Positions 28,389 through 36,961 of a stretch of 64,000 nt of DNA are shown here, in pieces. Below the pieces are notes generated by a model that searched no databases, was not told where the DNA came from, and saw only the letters and a list, made by a program, of their open reading frames with translations. The stretch is from Desulfuromusa kysingii (GTDB taxonomy: Bacteria; Desulfobacterota; Desulfuromonadia; Desulfuromonadales; Geopsychrobacteraceae). Where the stretch lies: assembly GCF_900107645.1 (NCBI RefSeq), contig NZ_FNQN01000009.1, positions 62,001-126,000 of the forward strand. Direction: 5' to 3'. Made by a program: the position numbers and the translations under genes. Position 1 is the stretch's first letter, and each line of letters begins with the position of its first letter.

Positions 28389-28943
28389 TTAAGTTAAACA
28401 AAGAAAATGGATTTTGGAGGAGCCGTAGGTTCTCTCATCCATTAATCTGAGAGTTTTAAAGTCACATAATGATTCATCTTTGCAAGATTCGGCGCAGATT
28501 ATTCCCTTTTTACCGAGGAGCTTCAAGTGTTCTATTTGTTCGATTGCGTTTGCAAGAAGGTTCTGATGATAGGGCGGGTCAAGTAGGATCAGGTCAAAAG
28601 GTGCCATGGTGATGAGTTGCGGCAGTGTTGCAAAAACGTCCTGATTAATTACCCTTGTCTCTGCTTCAAAGCGGCAGCGTTTAATATTCTCAATCATGAC
28701 CTTGGCTGCCGTTTTACCCGAGTCAACCAGGGTCGCACACTTTGCCCCGCGACTTAATGCTTCGAGCGATTGAGCACCACTTCCAGCAAAAAGTTCCAGG
28801 ACGTTGGTACCATGAAATGTCTCCAGTTTGCTGGTGAGGATGCTGAAGATGGCCTCACGAACACGGTCTGGCGTGGGGCGAATATCCAAACCTGAGAACG
28901 TCGCTAGTTGCCTTCCACGGGCAATTCCACTGATGATGCGCAT
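28389..28943 (-). CDS. rsmD: 16S rRNA m2G966 methyltransferase RsmD
   Basis: Methylates N2 of G966 in 16S rRNA on the small subunit. 184 residues; the SAM-binding motif LELFAGSGAQSLEALSRGA and catalytic LLDPPY are present, with the usual N-terminus MRIISGIARGR and RPTPDRVREAIFSIL. The ATG at 28943 lies one base after the stop of a possible small upstream frame (28945-29154), suggesting coupling to something upstream. Confidence 0.95.
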   Translation of the reverse strand: MRIISGIARGRQLATFSGLDIRPTPDRVREAIFSILTSKLETFHGTNVLELFAGSGAQSLEALSRGAKCATLVDSGKTAAKVMIENIKRCRFEAETRVINQDVFATLPQLITMAPFDLILLDPPYHQNLLANAIEQIEHLKLLGKKGIICAESCKDESLCDFKTLRLMDERTYGSSKIHFLCLT

Positions 28944-29506
28944 ATTAACTGATACCTACGAGACGAGCTGTAACATTATCCGCGATGGATAGCCAGTGGT
29001 CGGTGTGTGAAGAGCGTGTTGACATGTTACCCCAGTCAAAATTCTGAAATTCATTCAGCGGCCTATTGCCTTTTATCGGCAAATATTGTGACCACTTGCA
29101 AGTGAATTGATAAGCAGTTTTGAATAAATAACACGATATAAAGGAAACAACCAATACCGAAAAATAAATTTATAAATTTTATAATGACCCAATAGATGGC
29201 GATTCTTTTATTCCTAACTGGTTCCGATTGCGGTATTGCCAACGTTAATATTGGTTCATCTGCTACTGCGATTGGTGAGTCTTTGGTGGTGCAAAAGGGG
29301 ACCTGAATCGGGTTCAGATGGCTGAATGTTGTCATCAGTTTGCCGTTGGCACAGGGAATCAAATTGAACCTTTGAACTCATCATTTTAACGCAACCCCTT
29401 CAATAGATTGAATATTGTCTTGTAAGTATGATGATAGTGTACTATTTTTCAGAGGTCGATCTTCAAGATAGACAATCATTTTTTACATCTCTGGAAAATA
29501 TCATCA
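28944..29506. other. 563-base AT-rich region without a confident gene
   Basis: Between the divergent rsmD and the ABC ATPase gene. The reverse strand carries two overlapping weak frames (29063-29362, about 99 codons with one hydrophobic segment, and 28945-29154) that I treat as a possible broken gene. No tRNA, terminator or repeat was seen, and no strong sigma70 promoter for the ABC operon, though 29400-29500 must hold one. Confidence 0.5.
28945..29362 (-). pseudogene. Possible frameshifted small membrane-protein gene upstream of rsmD
   Basis: The upstream frame (29362 to 29063) encodes a polar start and one hydrophobic segment (WVIIKFINLFFGIGCFLYIV); the downstream frame (to the TAA at 28945) ends one base before the rsmD ATG. 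They overlap, and one frameshift near 29065-29150 would join them into one protein of about 135 residues. I recognise no family. The tight junction to rsmD favours coding in the second frame, but the whole region may be non-coding. Confidence 0.25.
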
Positions 29507-30241
29507 ATGAAAGACCCTATAATCCGTATCGAGAATGTTTCAAAGCAATTTGGAACACTCAAGGCCCTTGATGGCGTGACAAACCAGATTCAGCGTGGTG
29601 AAGTTGTTGTTATTATCGGTCCCAGTGGCTCTGGTAAGAGTACCCTGCTGAGAACCTTGAACGGTCTTGAAACTGTCAGTGAGGGGAATGTCTATATTGA
29701 TGGTGTCAATATTGTTGATACTCGTGTCAATATCAATAAATTGCGCTCCAAGGTTGGCATGGTGTTTCAACATTTTAACCTGTTTCGACATAAAACCGCA
29801 CTCGATAATATCATCATGCCACAAACGGTGGTTCTTAACCGCAAGCGGAAAGAAGCTGAAGATGTCGCCCGTAAGTTGTTAGAAAAAGTTGGCATCCCCG
29901 AAAAAGCCGGGAATTATCCTGACCAACTCTCAGGTGGTCAGCAGCAACGTGTAGCTATTGCCAGGTCTCTGGCAATGCACCCCAAGATTATGCTGTTTGA
30001 TGAAGCGACATCTGCATTAGACCCCGAAACTGTTGGTGGGGTGTTGCAATTGATGAAAGATCTGGCCACGGAAGGGATGACGATGGTTGTCGTTACCCAT
30101 GAAATGGGATTTGCGCGCGAAGTCGCAGATCGAGTTATCTTCATGGATGGCGGACAAATCCTGGAAGAGGCGACCCCTGATGAATTCTTCGATCGGCCTA
30201 AAAATAGCAGGACGATTACCTTTTTGAGTCAAATTCTGTAA
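29507..30241 (+). CDS. glnQ: Polar amino-acid ABC transporter, ATP-binding protein (GlnQ type)
   Basis: Cytoplasmic ATPase of a polar amino-acid importer. The 244 residues contain Walker [11 protein letters not shown]-loop [11 protein letters not shown], signature LSGGQQQR, Walker [13 protein letters not shown] and the switch His in VVTHEMGFA. Length and N-terminus ([19 protein letters not shown]) match GlnQ/HisP. It is the first gene of a four-gene import operon with a binding protein and two permeases. The amino acid cannot be read from the ATPase. Confidence 0.95.
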   Translation: MKDPIIRIENVSKQFGTLKALDGVTNQIQRGEVVVIIGPSGSGKSTLLRTLNGLETVSEGNVYIDGVNIVDTRVNINKLRSKVGMVFQHFNLFRHKTALDNIIMPQTVVLNRKRKEAEDVARKLLEKVGIPEKAGNYPDQLSGGQQQRVAIARSLAMHPKIMLFDEATSALDPETVGGVLQLMKDLATEGMTMVVVTHEMGFAREVADRVIFMDGGQILEEATPDEFFDRPKNSRTITFLSQIL

Positions 30242-30268
30242 TTTAATCACACCTGAAAGGAAAATAAC

Positions 30269-31063
30269 ATGACCACATTAAAACGGACGCTAGTGTTAAT
30301 GATGCTTGCTATGTTCAGCCTTGCATCGACATCTTTTGCTGCATCAACAATGGAAAAAATTGTAAAGTCGGGAGAGCTGATTGTTGCTGTCCAGACGCAA
30401 GGACCACCAGTCAGTTTTATTGATAAGACCGGACAAAGAACCGGTCTGGTTATCGATATTATGGAGATGATGGCTGCTGATATGGGGGTTAAACTGATTC
30501 TACAAGATTATGATTGGAAAGGGTTGATCCCCGCTTTGACATCCGGTAAGGCCGATGTTATTGCTGCAGATATGACTCCAACGGCCAAACGGCACATGCA
30601 GGTCATTTTTACTGAGCCTGTTTTCTTTGCTGAAAACATTGTCTACTCGCTGAAGGATAGAGACTTTGTCTCTTGGAAAGATGTTAATAAGCCAGAGTTT
30701 ACCGTTGGTGCGACACAAGCTTCTTCATACGCTGAAGTTGCTAAAAAGTTTTTACCTGCAGCAAAATTAAAGGAATATTCGGGTGGTAATCCACAAACAT
30801 TTCAAGCCTTAGTCTCTGGCCGTGTGGATGCTGGGGTTTCGGATAGAGCAAGTGTTTCCGGGCTCATCAGTCAAAATCCGAATGTCAAGGTTCTGGAAGG
30901 AACCGTGAATAAAGAACCTCTTGGTTTTGCTGTCCGTCCAGACTCAATCCACCTGCTACATGCGCTGAACAACTACATGCGCCTGATCCGTCATGACGGC
31001 CGTTTGGACAGATTGCTTGATTACTGGTGGAATTCTACCGTTTGGGAAGCTGATCATAAATAA
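30269..31063 (+). CDS. Periplasmic amino-acid-binding protein (SBP family 3)
   Basis: 264-residue precursor with a clear signal peptide (1 to about 24, cleavage after SFA), then an SBP_bac_3 two-lobed domain: SGELIVAVQTQGPPVSFID, the ligand-site region DYDWKGLIPALTSGKADVIAADMTPTA and the hinge and second lobe to the C-terminus. The Asp/Arg pattern fits polar amino acids. AAGGAAA precedes the ATG. A 15-bp hairpin after the gene may raise its mRNA level over that of the permeases. The ligand is unknown. Confidence 0.93.
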   Translation: MTTLKRTLVLMMLAMFSLASTSFAASTMEKIVKSGELIVAVQTQGPPVSFIDKTGQRTGLVIDIMEMMAADMGVKLILQDYDWKGLIPALTSGKADVIAADMTPTAKRHMQVIFTEPVFFAENIVYSLKDRDFVSWKDVNKPEFTVGATQASSYAEVAKKFLPAAKLKEYSGGNPQTFQALVSGRVDAGVSDRASVSGLISQNPNVKVLEGTVNKEPLGFAVRPDSIHLLHALNNYMRLIRHDGRLDRLLDYWWNSTVWEADHK

Positions 31064-31088
31064 CCCTTAAGGTTGATTATGATTTATG

Positions 31089-31125
31089 ACAAGAAAGGCC
31101 TGCTTTGACCGCAGGCTTTTCTTGT
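31089..31125 (+). terminator. Long intercistronic hairpin between binding protein and permeases
   Basis: The left arm (31089-31103) pairs with the right arm (31111-31125) over 15 bp with one G-U pair and a 7-base loop. T residues lie within the right arm rather than after it. It probably acts as a partial terminator or a 3' stabiliser that sets the binding-protein:permease ratio. Confidence 0.65.
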
Positions 31126-31154
31126 CCAGACTTATATGATGAGGATGTCAGTGC

Positions 31155-31847
31155 ATGCTTTGGCTCAATGGTTTTTATAATTTTCGTATAGTGGGACAGT
31201 ATCTCAATGTTTTCATTGATGGGATGCTAACGACCATATGGCTTTCATTGCTCTGTCTCGTGATGTCTTTTTTCTTTGGTATTTTTATTGCGTTGATGCG
31301 GATGTCAACACTTGGTTTTGTCTGGCGCATTGCAGCAGCTTACATTCAACTCATTCGTTCAACCCCGCTACTTATTCAAATCTACTTGATCTATTACGGG
31401 CTTCCAGCCTTGTTGCCATTCGGTAATATTTTTGATGAAACACAAACAGCGATTATCGCTTTAACAATTCATACGACCCCCTATATGGGGGAGATTATCC
31501 GGACTGGAATACAGTCTGTTGATAAGGGGCAAAAAGAAGGTGCTCAGGCAGTCGGTCTAAACTCATTCCAAAGTATGTATTACATCATTTTACCTCAGGC
31601 CATTGCCAATATCACTCCGCCGCTGATCGGTCAAACAGCAATCTTGATTAAGGACACCGCCCTCTTCAGTATTATCGCTGTGCCGGAACTGATGGGGGCA
31701 GGATTGACAATGTTTTCTGAAACTGTTGTGGCGACAGAAAGTTATGTGACGACTGGCATCTGTTATCTCTTGATCTATCTCTTAACTCTCATTTTGTCTG
31801 GTTATGCCCAAAACCGGCTTGGCGGCACAGCATGGCGGTCAAATTGA
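31155..31847 (+). CDS. Amino-acid ABC transporter permease (first)
   Basis: 230-residue inner-membrane permease of the His/Glu/Gln/Arg/opine family with about five hydrophobic segments. The EAA loop that contacts the ATPase is visible near residues 120-140 (GQKEGAQAVGLNSFQSMYYIILPQA), and the N-terminal family motif DGMLTTIWLSLLC is present. It forms a heterodimer with the next permease, whose start overlaps this stop by about 16 bases. Confidence 0.93.
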   Translation: MLWLNGFYNFRIVGQYLNVFIDGMLTTIWLSLLCLVMSFFFGIFIALMRMSTLGFVWRIAAAYIQLIRSTPLLIQIYLIYYGLPALLPFGNIFDETQTAIIALTIHTTPYMGEIIRTGIQSVDKGQKEGAQAVGLNSFQSMYYIILPQAIANITPPLIGQTAILIKDTALFSIIAVPELMGAGLTMFSETVVATESYVTTGICYLLIYLLTLILSGYAQNRLGGTAWRSN

Positions 31848-32566
31848 TGGGCGGGATGTTGGAAATGGCGGATATTGTCCTTGCAAAAATACAGATAACC
31901 ATCAATCTGATGCCCTTTTTGATGCAGGGTCTGCTGATGACTTTCAAAGTGTCAATATTGGCCATTCTCTTTGGTTCCTTGTTAGGTTTTGTTCTCGGGG
32001 TGGTGCGGACCCTGGGGTATCGACCTCTGACAGCCATCATTGGTATTTATTTGCATATTTTTCGAGGTACGCCTTATCTAGTGCAGCTTTATATTATCTA
32101 TTTTGTGTTTCCCTCTTTTGGGGTCGGATTTCTGAATTTCGACAGTTTTACTGCGGCGATCGTTTCTTTGTCGCTGTACACATCAAGTTATGTCACTGAA
32201 ATTACCACAGCAGCTATTTATGCGATTCCAAGAGGACAGGAAGAGGCGGCACGTTCATGTGGCATGTCAAAGGCGGAGGCCCTCATTTACGTGGTTCTCC
32301 CACAATCTTTAAAGATGATGATTCCACCGATGGCCAGTATTTATGTTGTCATCATTAAAAGTACTGCGATCCTCTCGATTATTGGTATTTCAGAATTGAC
32401 CCGTCAGGGGGAGGTTGCGATCTTACGGATGCCCGGGGATATCATGTTTGTTTATGGTTTAATCGCGACGATGTATTTTATCTATTGTTATCCGGTTTTG
32501 CGTTTTGCCAAGTGGGCGGAAGGGGCATTTGGTTCAATTGGGAGTGTTCAGGATCAAGAGTCATAG
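31832..32566 (+). CDS. Amino-acid ABC transporter permease (second)
   Basis: Up to 244 residues, same family as the preceding permease: MPFLMQGLLMTFKVSILAI, RGTPYLVQLYIIYF and the EAA loop RGQEEAARSCGMSKAEALIYVVLPQ. The start is uncertain. ATG at 31832, 31847, 31856 and 31865 are all in frame; 31847 shares one base with the stop of the first permease. None has a strong ribosome site, consistent with coupling. It completes the importer and converges on the dapF-like gene. Confidence 0.92.
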   Translation: MAVKLMGGMLEMADIVLAKIQITINLMPFLMQGLLMTFKVSILAILFGSLLGFVLGVVRTLGYRPLTAIIGIYLHIFRGTPYLVQLYIIYFVFPSFGVGFLNFDSFTAAIVSLSLYTSSYVTEITTAAIYAIPRGQEEAARSCGMSKAEALIYVVLPQSLKMMIPPMASIYVVIIKSTAILSIIGISELTRQGEVAILRMPGDIMFVYGLIATMYFIYCYPVLRFAKWAEGAFGSIGSVQDQES

Positions 32567-32583
32567 CGAGATCTAACCTTCTT

Positions 32584-33468
32584 TTATTTCTCCAACAAAA
32601 AGCCTCCAAAGCAAAAGGCTACGGGGCCCGTCATGACAACTGAATCATCTGGTTGAATCGCAACTTCAATCGGTCCTGCAGGAAGCTCTACAGTCATCTT
32701 GTCCCGGTCGGTTAGTCCACGCAGTCGAGCGGCGTAAAATGCGACACAAGCGCCACTTCCGCAGGCTTCAGTCAATATCCCCGGACGCTCATAGACCGCT
32801 AATAACATATGTGAGTCAGTGACCATTTGAGCGACACCTACATTGATCTGATTCGGGAAAAGCGGATCGGTCTGAATTGCCGGGCAGAGATCCTCCATGA
32901 CAATGGTTTTCAGGTCGTTAACAAAAAAAACTACGTGAGGGTTGCCAATATTTAAAGCGACAGGGTTTTTAAGGGGGCCATTGCTAATATCGAGATGACA
33001 GGTGTCCTGTGCTTCGGAGAGGGGGATTTTCCACCAATCTTTGCTGATGTGACCCATGTTAACACTGACACGTTGTTCTCCTGCCCGCCAACATTCAAGA
33101 GTTCCGGTGATCGTTTCAAGGATAATCTTCTCAGCGTTTTTCTCCTCCAGAATGAGATATGCGACACAACGCGTAGCATTACCACAGGCTTCTGCCTCAC
33201 GACCATCAATATTAATAATTCGCATCAAGGCTTCGGCGCCTTTGTTCCTGCCCGCTGTTGTCGGATTTTCGATGATCAGGAGTTGTTCAGCTCCAACTCC
33301 TTCATGTGGGTCACAGATCCGACTGATCGCAGCGATTGTTGGTTTGAAAGGCTGCTCACGCCCATCGACAATGATGAAGTGGTTACGCAATCCGTGCATC
33401 TTAAGAAAAGGGCGCCCCATAGACCCGATTTGAGGAAGTATTTTTCGAAACGGATATTGATTCATCAT
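32584..33468 (-). CDS. dapF: Diaminopimelate epimerase family protein, divergent
   Basis: 294-residue DapF/proline-racemase-fold protein. Both catalytic cysteines are kept: C95 in EACGNATRC and C236 in EACGSGACV, and N177 in GNPHVVF and E227-R228 (YER) fit ligand-binding positions. Several usually invariant positions differ: KMHGLRNHF instead of KMHGLGNDF, GVGAEQ instead of a GIG(F/G)DQ-type motif, and ERPGI instead of ERGAG. The style (MGRPFLKMHGL, CGNATRC, AARLRGLTDR) resembles alphaproteobacterial DapF. It stands alone, not with lysA or dapA, and next to an amino-acid importer, so it may be a transferred DapF or an amino-acid epimerase of other specificity. The start may be 33468, 33465 or 33420. 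Confidence 0.8.
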   Translation of the reverse strand: MMNQYPFRKILPQIGSMGRPFLKMHGLRNHFIIVDGREQPFKPTIAAISRICDPHEGVGAEQLLIIENPTTAGRNKGAEALMRIINIDGREAEACGNATRCVAYLILEEKNAEKIILETITGTLECWRAGEQRVSVNMGHISKDWWKIPLSEAQDTCHLDISNGPLKNPVALNIGNPHVVFFVNDLKTIVMEDLCPAIQTDPLFPNQINVGVAQMVTDSHMLLAVYERPGILTEACGSGACVAFYAARLRGLTDRDKMTVELPAGPIEVAIQPDDSVVMTGPVAFCFGGFLLEK

Positions 33469-33510
33469 GGTGAATATTGACCTTTTAGATAGGTATATAG
33501 TTTGAAGCTT

Positions 33511-33903
33511 TTAGAAATGGCGAACGTTAATCTTTCCTTGTTGAATTTTCAATTCGAGCCAACGTTGTATCCAAACCTTAAAGTATTTCCGTGTTGCCGG
33601 AGTCAACAGGCAGAAACCAAAAAGATCGGTGCAGAAACCCGGGGTTAAAAGTAACAAACCTCCCGCTAAAATCATAGCTCCGTCAATCATTTCAGTGGCA
33701 GGAAGATGGTGCTGATTTAAATTCACCTGGATACGATTAATTAATTCGAATCCTTGACTTCGGGCGAGATAAGCACCAGCAATGCCAGTAACAAAAACCA
33801 TTCCAACTGTGGGTCCAAAGCCAATCTGACGACCCGCTTCTATCAGTACATATAACTCAATGACCGGCACTAATGTGAAGACAATTAAGAGTTTTATAAA
33901 CAT
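33511..33903 (-). CDS. fxsA: FxsA family membrane protein
   Basis: 130-residue inner-membrane protein with three or four hydrophobic segments; the family is named for suppression of F exclusion of phage T7 in E. coli. Family pattern: an N-terminal helix with VPVIELYVLIEAG, GARSQG-like ARSQGFELINRIQ and LLLLTPGFCTDLFGFCLLTPATR. The physiological role is unknown. It stands between dapF-like and mazG on the reverse strand, 42 bases from dapF, possibly in the same transcript. Confidence 0.88.
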   Translation of the reverse strand: MFIKLLIVFTLVPVIELYVLIEAGRQIGFGPTVGMVFVTGIAGAYLARSQGFELINRIQVNLNQHHLPATEMIDGAMILAGGLLLLTPGFCTDLFGFCLLTPATRKYFKVWIQRWLELKIQQGKINVRHF

Positions 33904-34172
33904 CTCTTGATCCTTTCATAAGAAAAAATTATATTTTTTTAGGAGTTATGTGGTATTTTCTAGCAACAACCTCTTATCGTCTGTAACTACCCGAAAATAT
34001 TACAAAATAAAACTGGTTAAAAAATAGGCAAGGTGTCGTCTTGGGCTGGTATTGTAGCGCCACTGATGTTTTCAACAGACTTGTTGACAACTTTTCCACT
34101 GTTTGTGTGGATGAAACCTAAAACCTATTGTTTTTCACGAACTTTGCAATTGTTGACTAGAAATGACCACTA

Positions 34173-34856
34173 TTAAGTGTCAGATTGTGTCATCACTTGA
34201 ATGGTTTTCATGCGTAAAATATCTTCAGCATCGCAATTTAAAGACTTCGCGATCTGGACTGTAGCAAATAATATGTCGGCGAGGATATGGTTGATTTTAT
34301 CTTGATTTATGGTCAATTCCTCTGTCGGAATTTTAAGCCTGAGTAGTTTCTTTTGGATTTTATCAATTTGGGCATTTAAATCTTGTTTTTCAATTTTGCT
34401 GGCCACTTTTGTCGCAACTTTTAGGGCCGGAAGGTTCTCTGGAATACGATCCATTAATTTGTTTTTTCCACCCTTTGTAACACGTTCTTGTTGTTTTATT
34501 TCATCCCAGCGTTTTGCATGATCGTTAACATTTTCACCAGCAAACACATGTGGGTGTCTACGGATCATTTTATTGCTGATTGAAAGTGCAACATCAGCCA
34601 GGTCAAATTGCTGTTTTTCGTTATAGATTTGCGCTATAAAGACCACTTGAAAGAGGAGATCGCCAAGTTCATCACGAATCTCAGCGGTGTCATTTTTGCT
34701 TATTGCATCAATAAGTTCGTATGCTTCTTCAAGGATGTAAGGTTTTAATGTTGCTGCCGTCTGTTTTCGGTCCCATGGGCAACCATCTGGTGCACGGAGT
34801 GCCGTCATTATTTCACTGAGTTTTGTCATCTCATCGGTGATCGATTTGGTTTTCAC
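34173..34856 (-). CDS. mazG: Nucleoside triphosphate pyrophosphohydrolase MazG, C-terminal half degenerate
   Basis: Hydrolyses NTPs/dNTPs to monophosphates plus PPi; in E. coli MazG also lowers ppGpp levels. 227 residues against about 260 for the two-domain family. The N-terminal domain is intact: DGCPWDRKQT, EEAYELIDAI and ELGDLLFQVVF. The C-terminal repeat, which carries the main activity in E. coli, is shortened and has lost the EExGD pattern (here INHILADILFATVQIA). No toxin or antitoxin genes adjoin it. Confidence 0.88.
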   Translation of the reverse strand: MKTKSITDEMTKLSEIMTALRAPDGCPWDRKQTAATLKPYILEEAYELIDAISKNDTAEIRDELGDLLFQVVFIAQIYNEKQQFDLADVALSISNKMIRRHPHVFAGENVNDHAKRWDEIKQQERVTKGGKNKLMDRIPENLPALKVATKVASKIEKQDLNAQIDKIQKKLLRLKIPTEELTINQDKINHILADILFATVQIAKSLNCDAEDILRMKTIQVMTQSDT

Positions 34857-35046
34857 GGTTCATTCCTTATGATGATAAGTGTGCTTTGAAGTAATTGATC
34901 TTTTGCTCATTAGAGATGTGTTTCCATTTATCCTTCAGATGGTATTCATTAACAGTTGTGCGAGAATATAAAAAAAACTTGCAAATCTATGGTGGATGGG
35001 CTAGAAAATGCGCCATTCTTGGCGGTTGAATTGCAATCCTTTTGAC

Positions 35047-35074
35047 TTGACATGATTTTGTCTCTCTCTATACT
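35047..35074 (+). promoter_or_regulatory. Promoter of the yceD-rpmF-plsX-fab operon
   Basis: Perfect TTGACA (35047-35052), 16-base spacer, TATACT (35069-35074, 5/6), 25 bases before the yceD GTG. The best sigma70 match outside the tRNA genes in this window. Confidence 0.7.
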
Positions 35075-35099
35075 GTATCTTTTGCCTTGGTGGTGATTC

Positions 35100-35642
35100 G
35101 TGCAAGTTGAACTGAAAGATATCAAAGGGGGTGTTCTTGAGCAAGAGTACTCCTGTTCATTAACTGATTTTCCTGATCTGAATATGCTTGCACAGGTTGA
35201 TGGTCCAAAATATCTGGATCCGCAGGTCTTTAAGTTGCGTCTACAGCGGACAGGGAAATTTGTTGAAGTTGACGGTCATCTGGATGCTGTTGTCCGTTTA
35301 AATTGTGGGCGATGCTTGCAAGACTTTGAAAAAACAGTGTCGGAATCGTTTAGCGTTACTTTTGTTCCACAGGTTGAAGACGAAGAGGTCGATGACGAGG
35401 TTGAACTTGAAGCTGATGATCTCGGCTTGGTCGTCTATGCTGAAGAGACATTAGACTTTCGTGACACTTTACAGGAGCAGCTGTTGATGGCCGTTCCTAT
35501 TAAGCCTCTATGCGCAAAAACATGTCAGGGACTTTGCCCGGAATGTGGTAAAAACCTGAATATTGAAAAGTGCAGTTGTACCAAGAAGCCTTTTAACAAT
35601 AAATTTACGGCATTAGCTGGAATAGATTTTAAGAAGACCTGA
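35100..35642 (+). CDS. yceD: YceD/DUF177 family protein
   Basis: 180-residue protein of the YceD (DUF177) family, linked to 23S rRNA accumulation and almost always encoded before rpmF. Visible: a CGRCL motif near residue 80, an acidic stretch (EDEEVDDEVELEADD) and a Cys-rich C-terminus (CAKTCQGLCPECG then CSC) that looks zinc-binding. The GTG at 35100 is the start, preceded by GGTGGTGA and a strong promoter. Likely co-transcribed with rpmF. Confidence 0.88.
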   Translation: MQVELKDIKGGVLEQEYSCSLTDFPDLNMLAQVDGPKYLDPQVFKLRLQRTGKFVEVDGHLDAVVRLNCGRCLQDFEKTVSESFSVTFVPQVEDEEVDDEVELEADDLGLVVYAEETLDFRDTLQEQLLMAVPIKPLCAKTCQGLCPECGKNLNIEKCSCTKKPFNNKFTALAGIDFKKT

Positions 35643-35721
35643 TCATTAGCGAATCAGGCATTGATTTGCAATTAATTATAACGTGAACAAAATTATTTGT
35701 TGACTTGCAAGGAGAAAGTAA

Positions 35722-35904
35722 ATGGCAGTTCCAAAGAAAAAGACCTCTAAATCTAAAAAAAATATGCGTCGCTCTCATGATGCAATCAGTACTCCAGGGT
35801 TTTCAGTGTGTTCTCAGTGTCAAGAACCTAAATTGCCACATCGCGTGTGTCCACATTGTGGAACCTATAAGGGTAAAGAAATTATTAGCAGTGACGAAGT
35901 CTGA
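35722..35904 (+). CDS. rpmF: 50S ribosomal protein L32
   Basis: 60-residue L32 with the family N-terminus [19 protein letters not shown] and a zinc ribbon formed by two CxxC pairs (CSQC and CPHC). AAGGAG lies eight bases before the ATG. yceD-rpmF-plsX is the usual arrangement and couples ribosome and membrane-lipid synthesis. Confidence 0.97.
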   Translation: MAVPKKKTSKSKKNMRRSHDAISTPGFSVCSQCQEPKLPHRVCPHCGTYKGKEIISSDEV

Positions 35905-35923
35905 TCTGGCTTATATTTAGACT

Positions 35924-36910
35924 ATGATTGTTAAAATCGCTGTAGATGCTATGGGTGGGGATAACTCACCTGCTGTCGAGGTCGCTGGAGCTGTTGCCGC
36001 CTGTAAAGAGTGGGGGTGTGAAGTTGTTCTTGTCGGCGATACGGCGAAAATTCAGGCTGAGCTTGAAAAATATCAAACCCGCGATCTGAAGATTGAAATC
36101 CATCATGCCAGTGAAGTTGTTGGTATGCATGATTCTCCCTCTGATGCGCTGCGCAAGAAAAAAGATTCGTCGATTCGCGTCGCGTTTAATCTTGTTCAAC
36201 AAGGTGTCGCCTCGGCGGTTGTCAGTGCGGGTAATTCTGGTGCCATTATGGCGAGCGGGATGTTTGTTCTCGGTCGTGTCAAGGGGATCGAGCGTCCTGC
36301 TATTGGCACATTTCTCCCTAATCTCAATGATCAAACCATGGTCCTTGACATGGGGGCAAATGTTGACTGCAAGGCGTCACACCTCTATCAATTTGCTATT
36401 ATGGGCAGCCTCTATGTTGAGAATCTTCTTGGTAAACCTCATCCACGGGTTGGTCTTCTCTCTAATGGTGAGGAAGAAAAAAAAGGTAACGATTTAACCA
36501 GAGAAACTCACCAGCTGTTGAAGGCTTCGCAACTCAATTATCTCGGCTATGTTGAGGGCGGTGACGTTTATAATGGTGCAGTCGATGTCGTTGTCTGTGA
36601 CGGTTTTGTCGGCAATGTTCTGTTAAAGGTGTCAGAAGGTTTGGCCGTTGCTATCGGCACAATGTTAAAACAGGAGATCGAAAGCCGTTTCCTGGCAAAG
36701 CTTGGCTTCCTTTTTAGTCGACAAGCTTTTTCTGCTTTTAAAAAAAGAATTAATCCTGCGGAATATGGTGGCGCCCCCTTGTTAGGGATATCTGGTGTCG
36801 GGATTGTTTGCCATGGCAGCTCAGATCCGGTCGCTATAAGCATTGCGATCCGCCAAGCTGGCGAATATGCAAAAGTTCGGTTTGAAGAAAAACTTGCAAC
36901 TTTACTCTGA
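35924..36910 (+). CDS. plsX: Phosphate acyltransferase PlsX
   Basis: Makes acyl-phosphate from acyl-ACP for phospholipid synthesis at the membrane. The 328 residues show the family N-terminus [45 protein letters not shown] and VCDGFVGNV. It starts 19 bases after rpmF and is followed by fabH after about 50 bases, the standard order. Confidence 0.97.
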   Translation: MIVKIAVDAMGGDNSPAVEVAGAVAACKEWGCEVVLVGDTAKIQAELEKYQTRDLKIEIHHASEVVGMHDSPSDALRKKKDSSIRVAFNLVQQGVASAVVSAGNSGAIMASGMFVLGRVKGIERPAIGTFLPNLNDQTMVLDMGANVDCKASHLYQFAIMGSLYVENLLGKPHPRVGLLSNGEEEKKGNDLTRETHQLLKASQLNYLGYVEGGDVYNGAVDVVVCDGFVGNVLLKVSEGLAVAIGTMLKQEIESRFLAKLGFLFSRQAFSAFKKRINPAEYGGAPLLGISGVGIVCHGSSDPVAISIAIRQAGEYAKVRFEEKLATLL

Positions 36911-36961
36911 GTATAATGAATTCAGGATATCTAGTCTTTTGAGGCAAGGGAGCTTTCATTG

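Noticed and set aside
33904-34172. AT-rich gap between mazG and fxsA as an RNA gene or origin
   Set aside because: I found no cloverleaf, strong hairpin with T-tract, DnaA-box cluster or repeat in these 269 bases.
34173-34856. mazG as part of a toxin-antitoxin (mazEF-mazG) or phage-defence module
   Set aside because: No mazE, mazF or other defence gene adjoins it; the neighbours are fxsA and the yceD operon.
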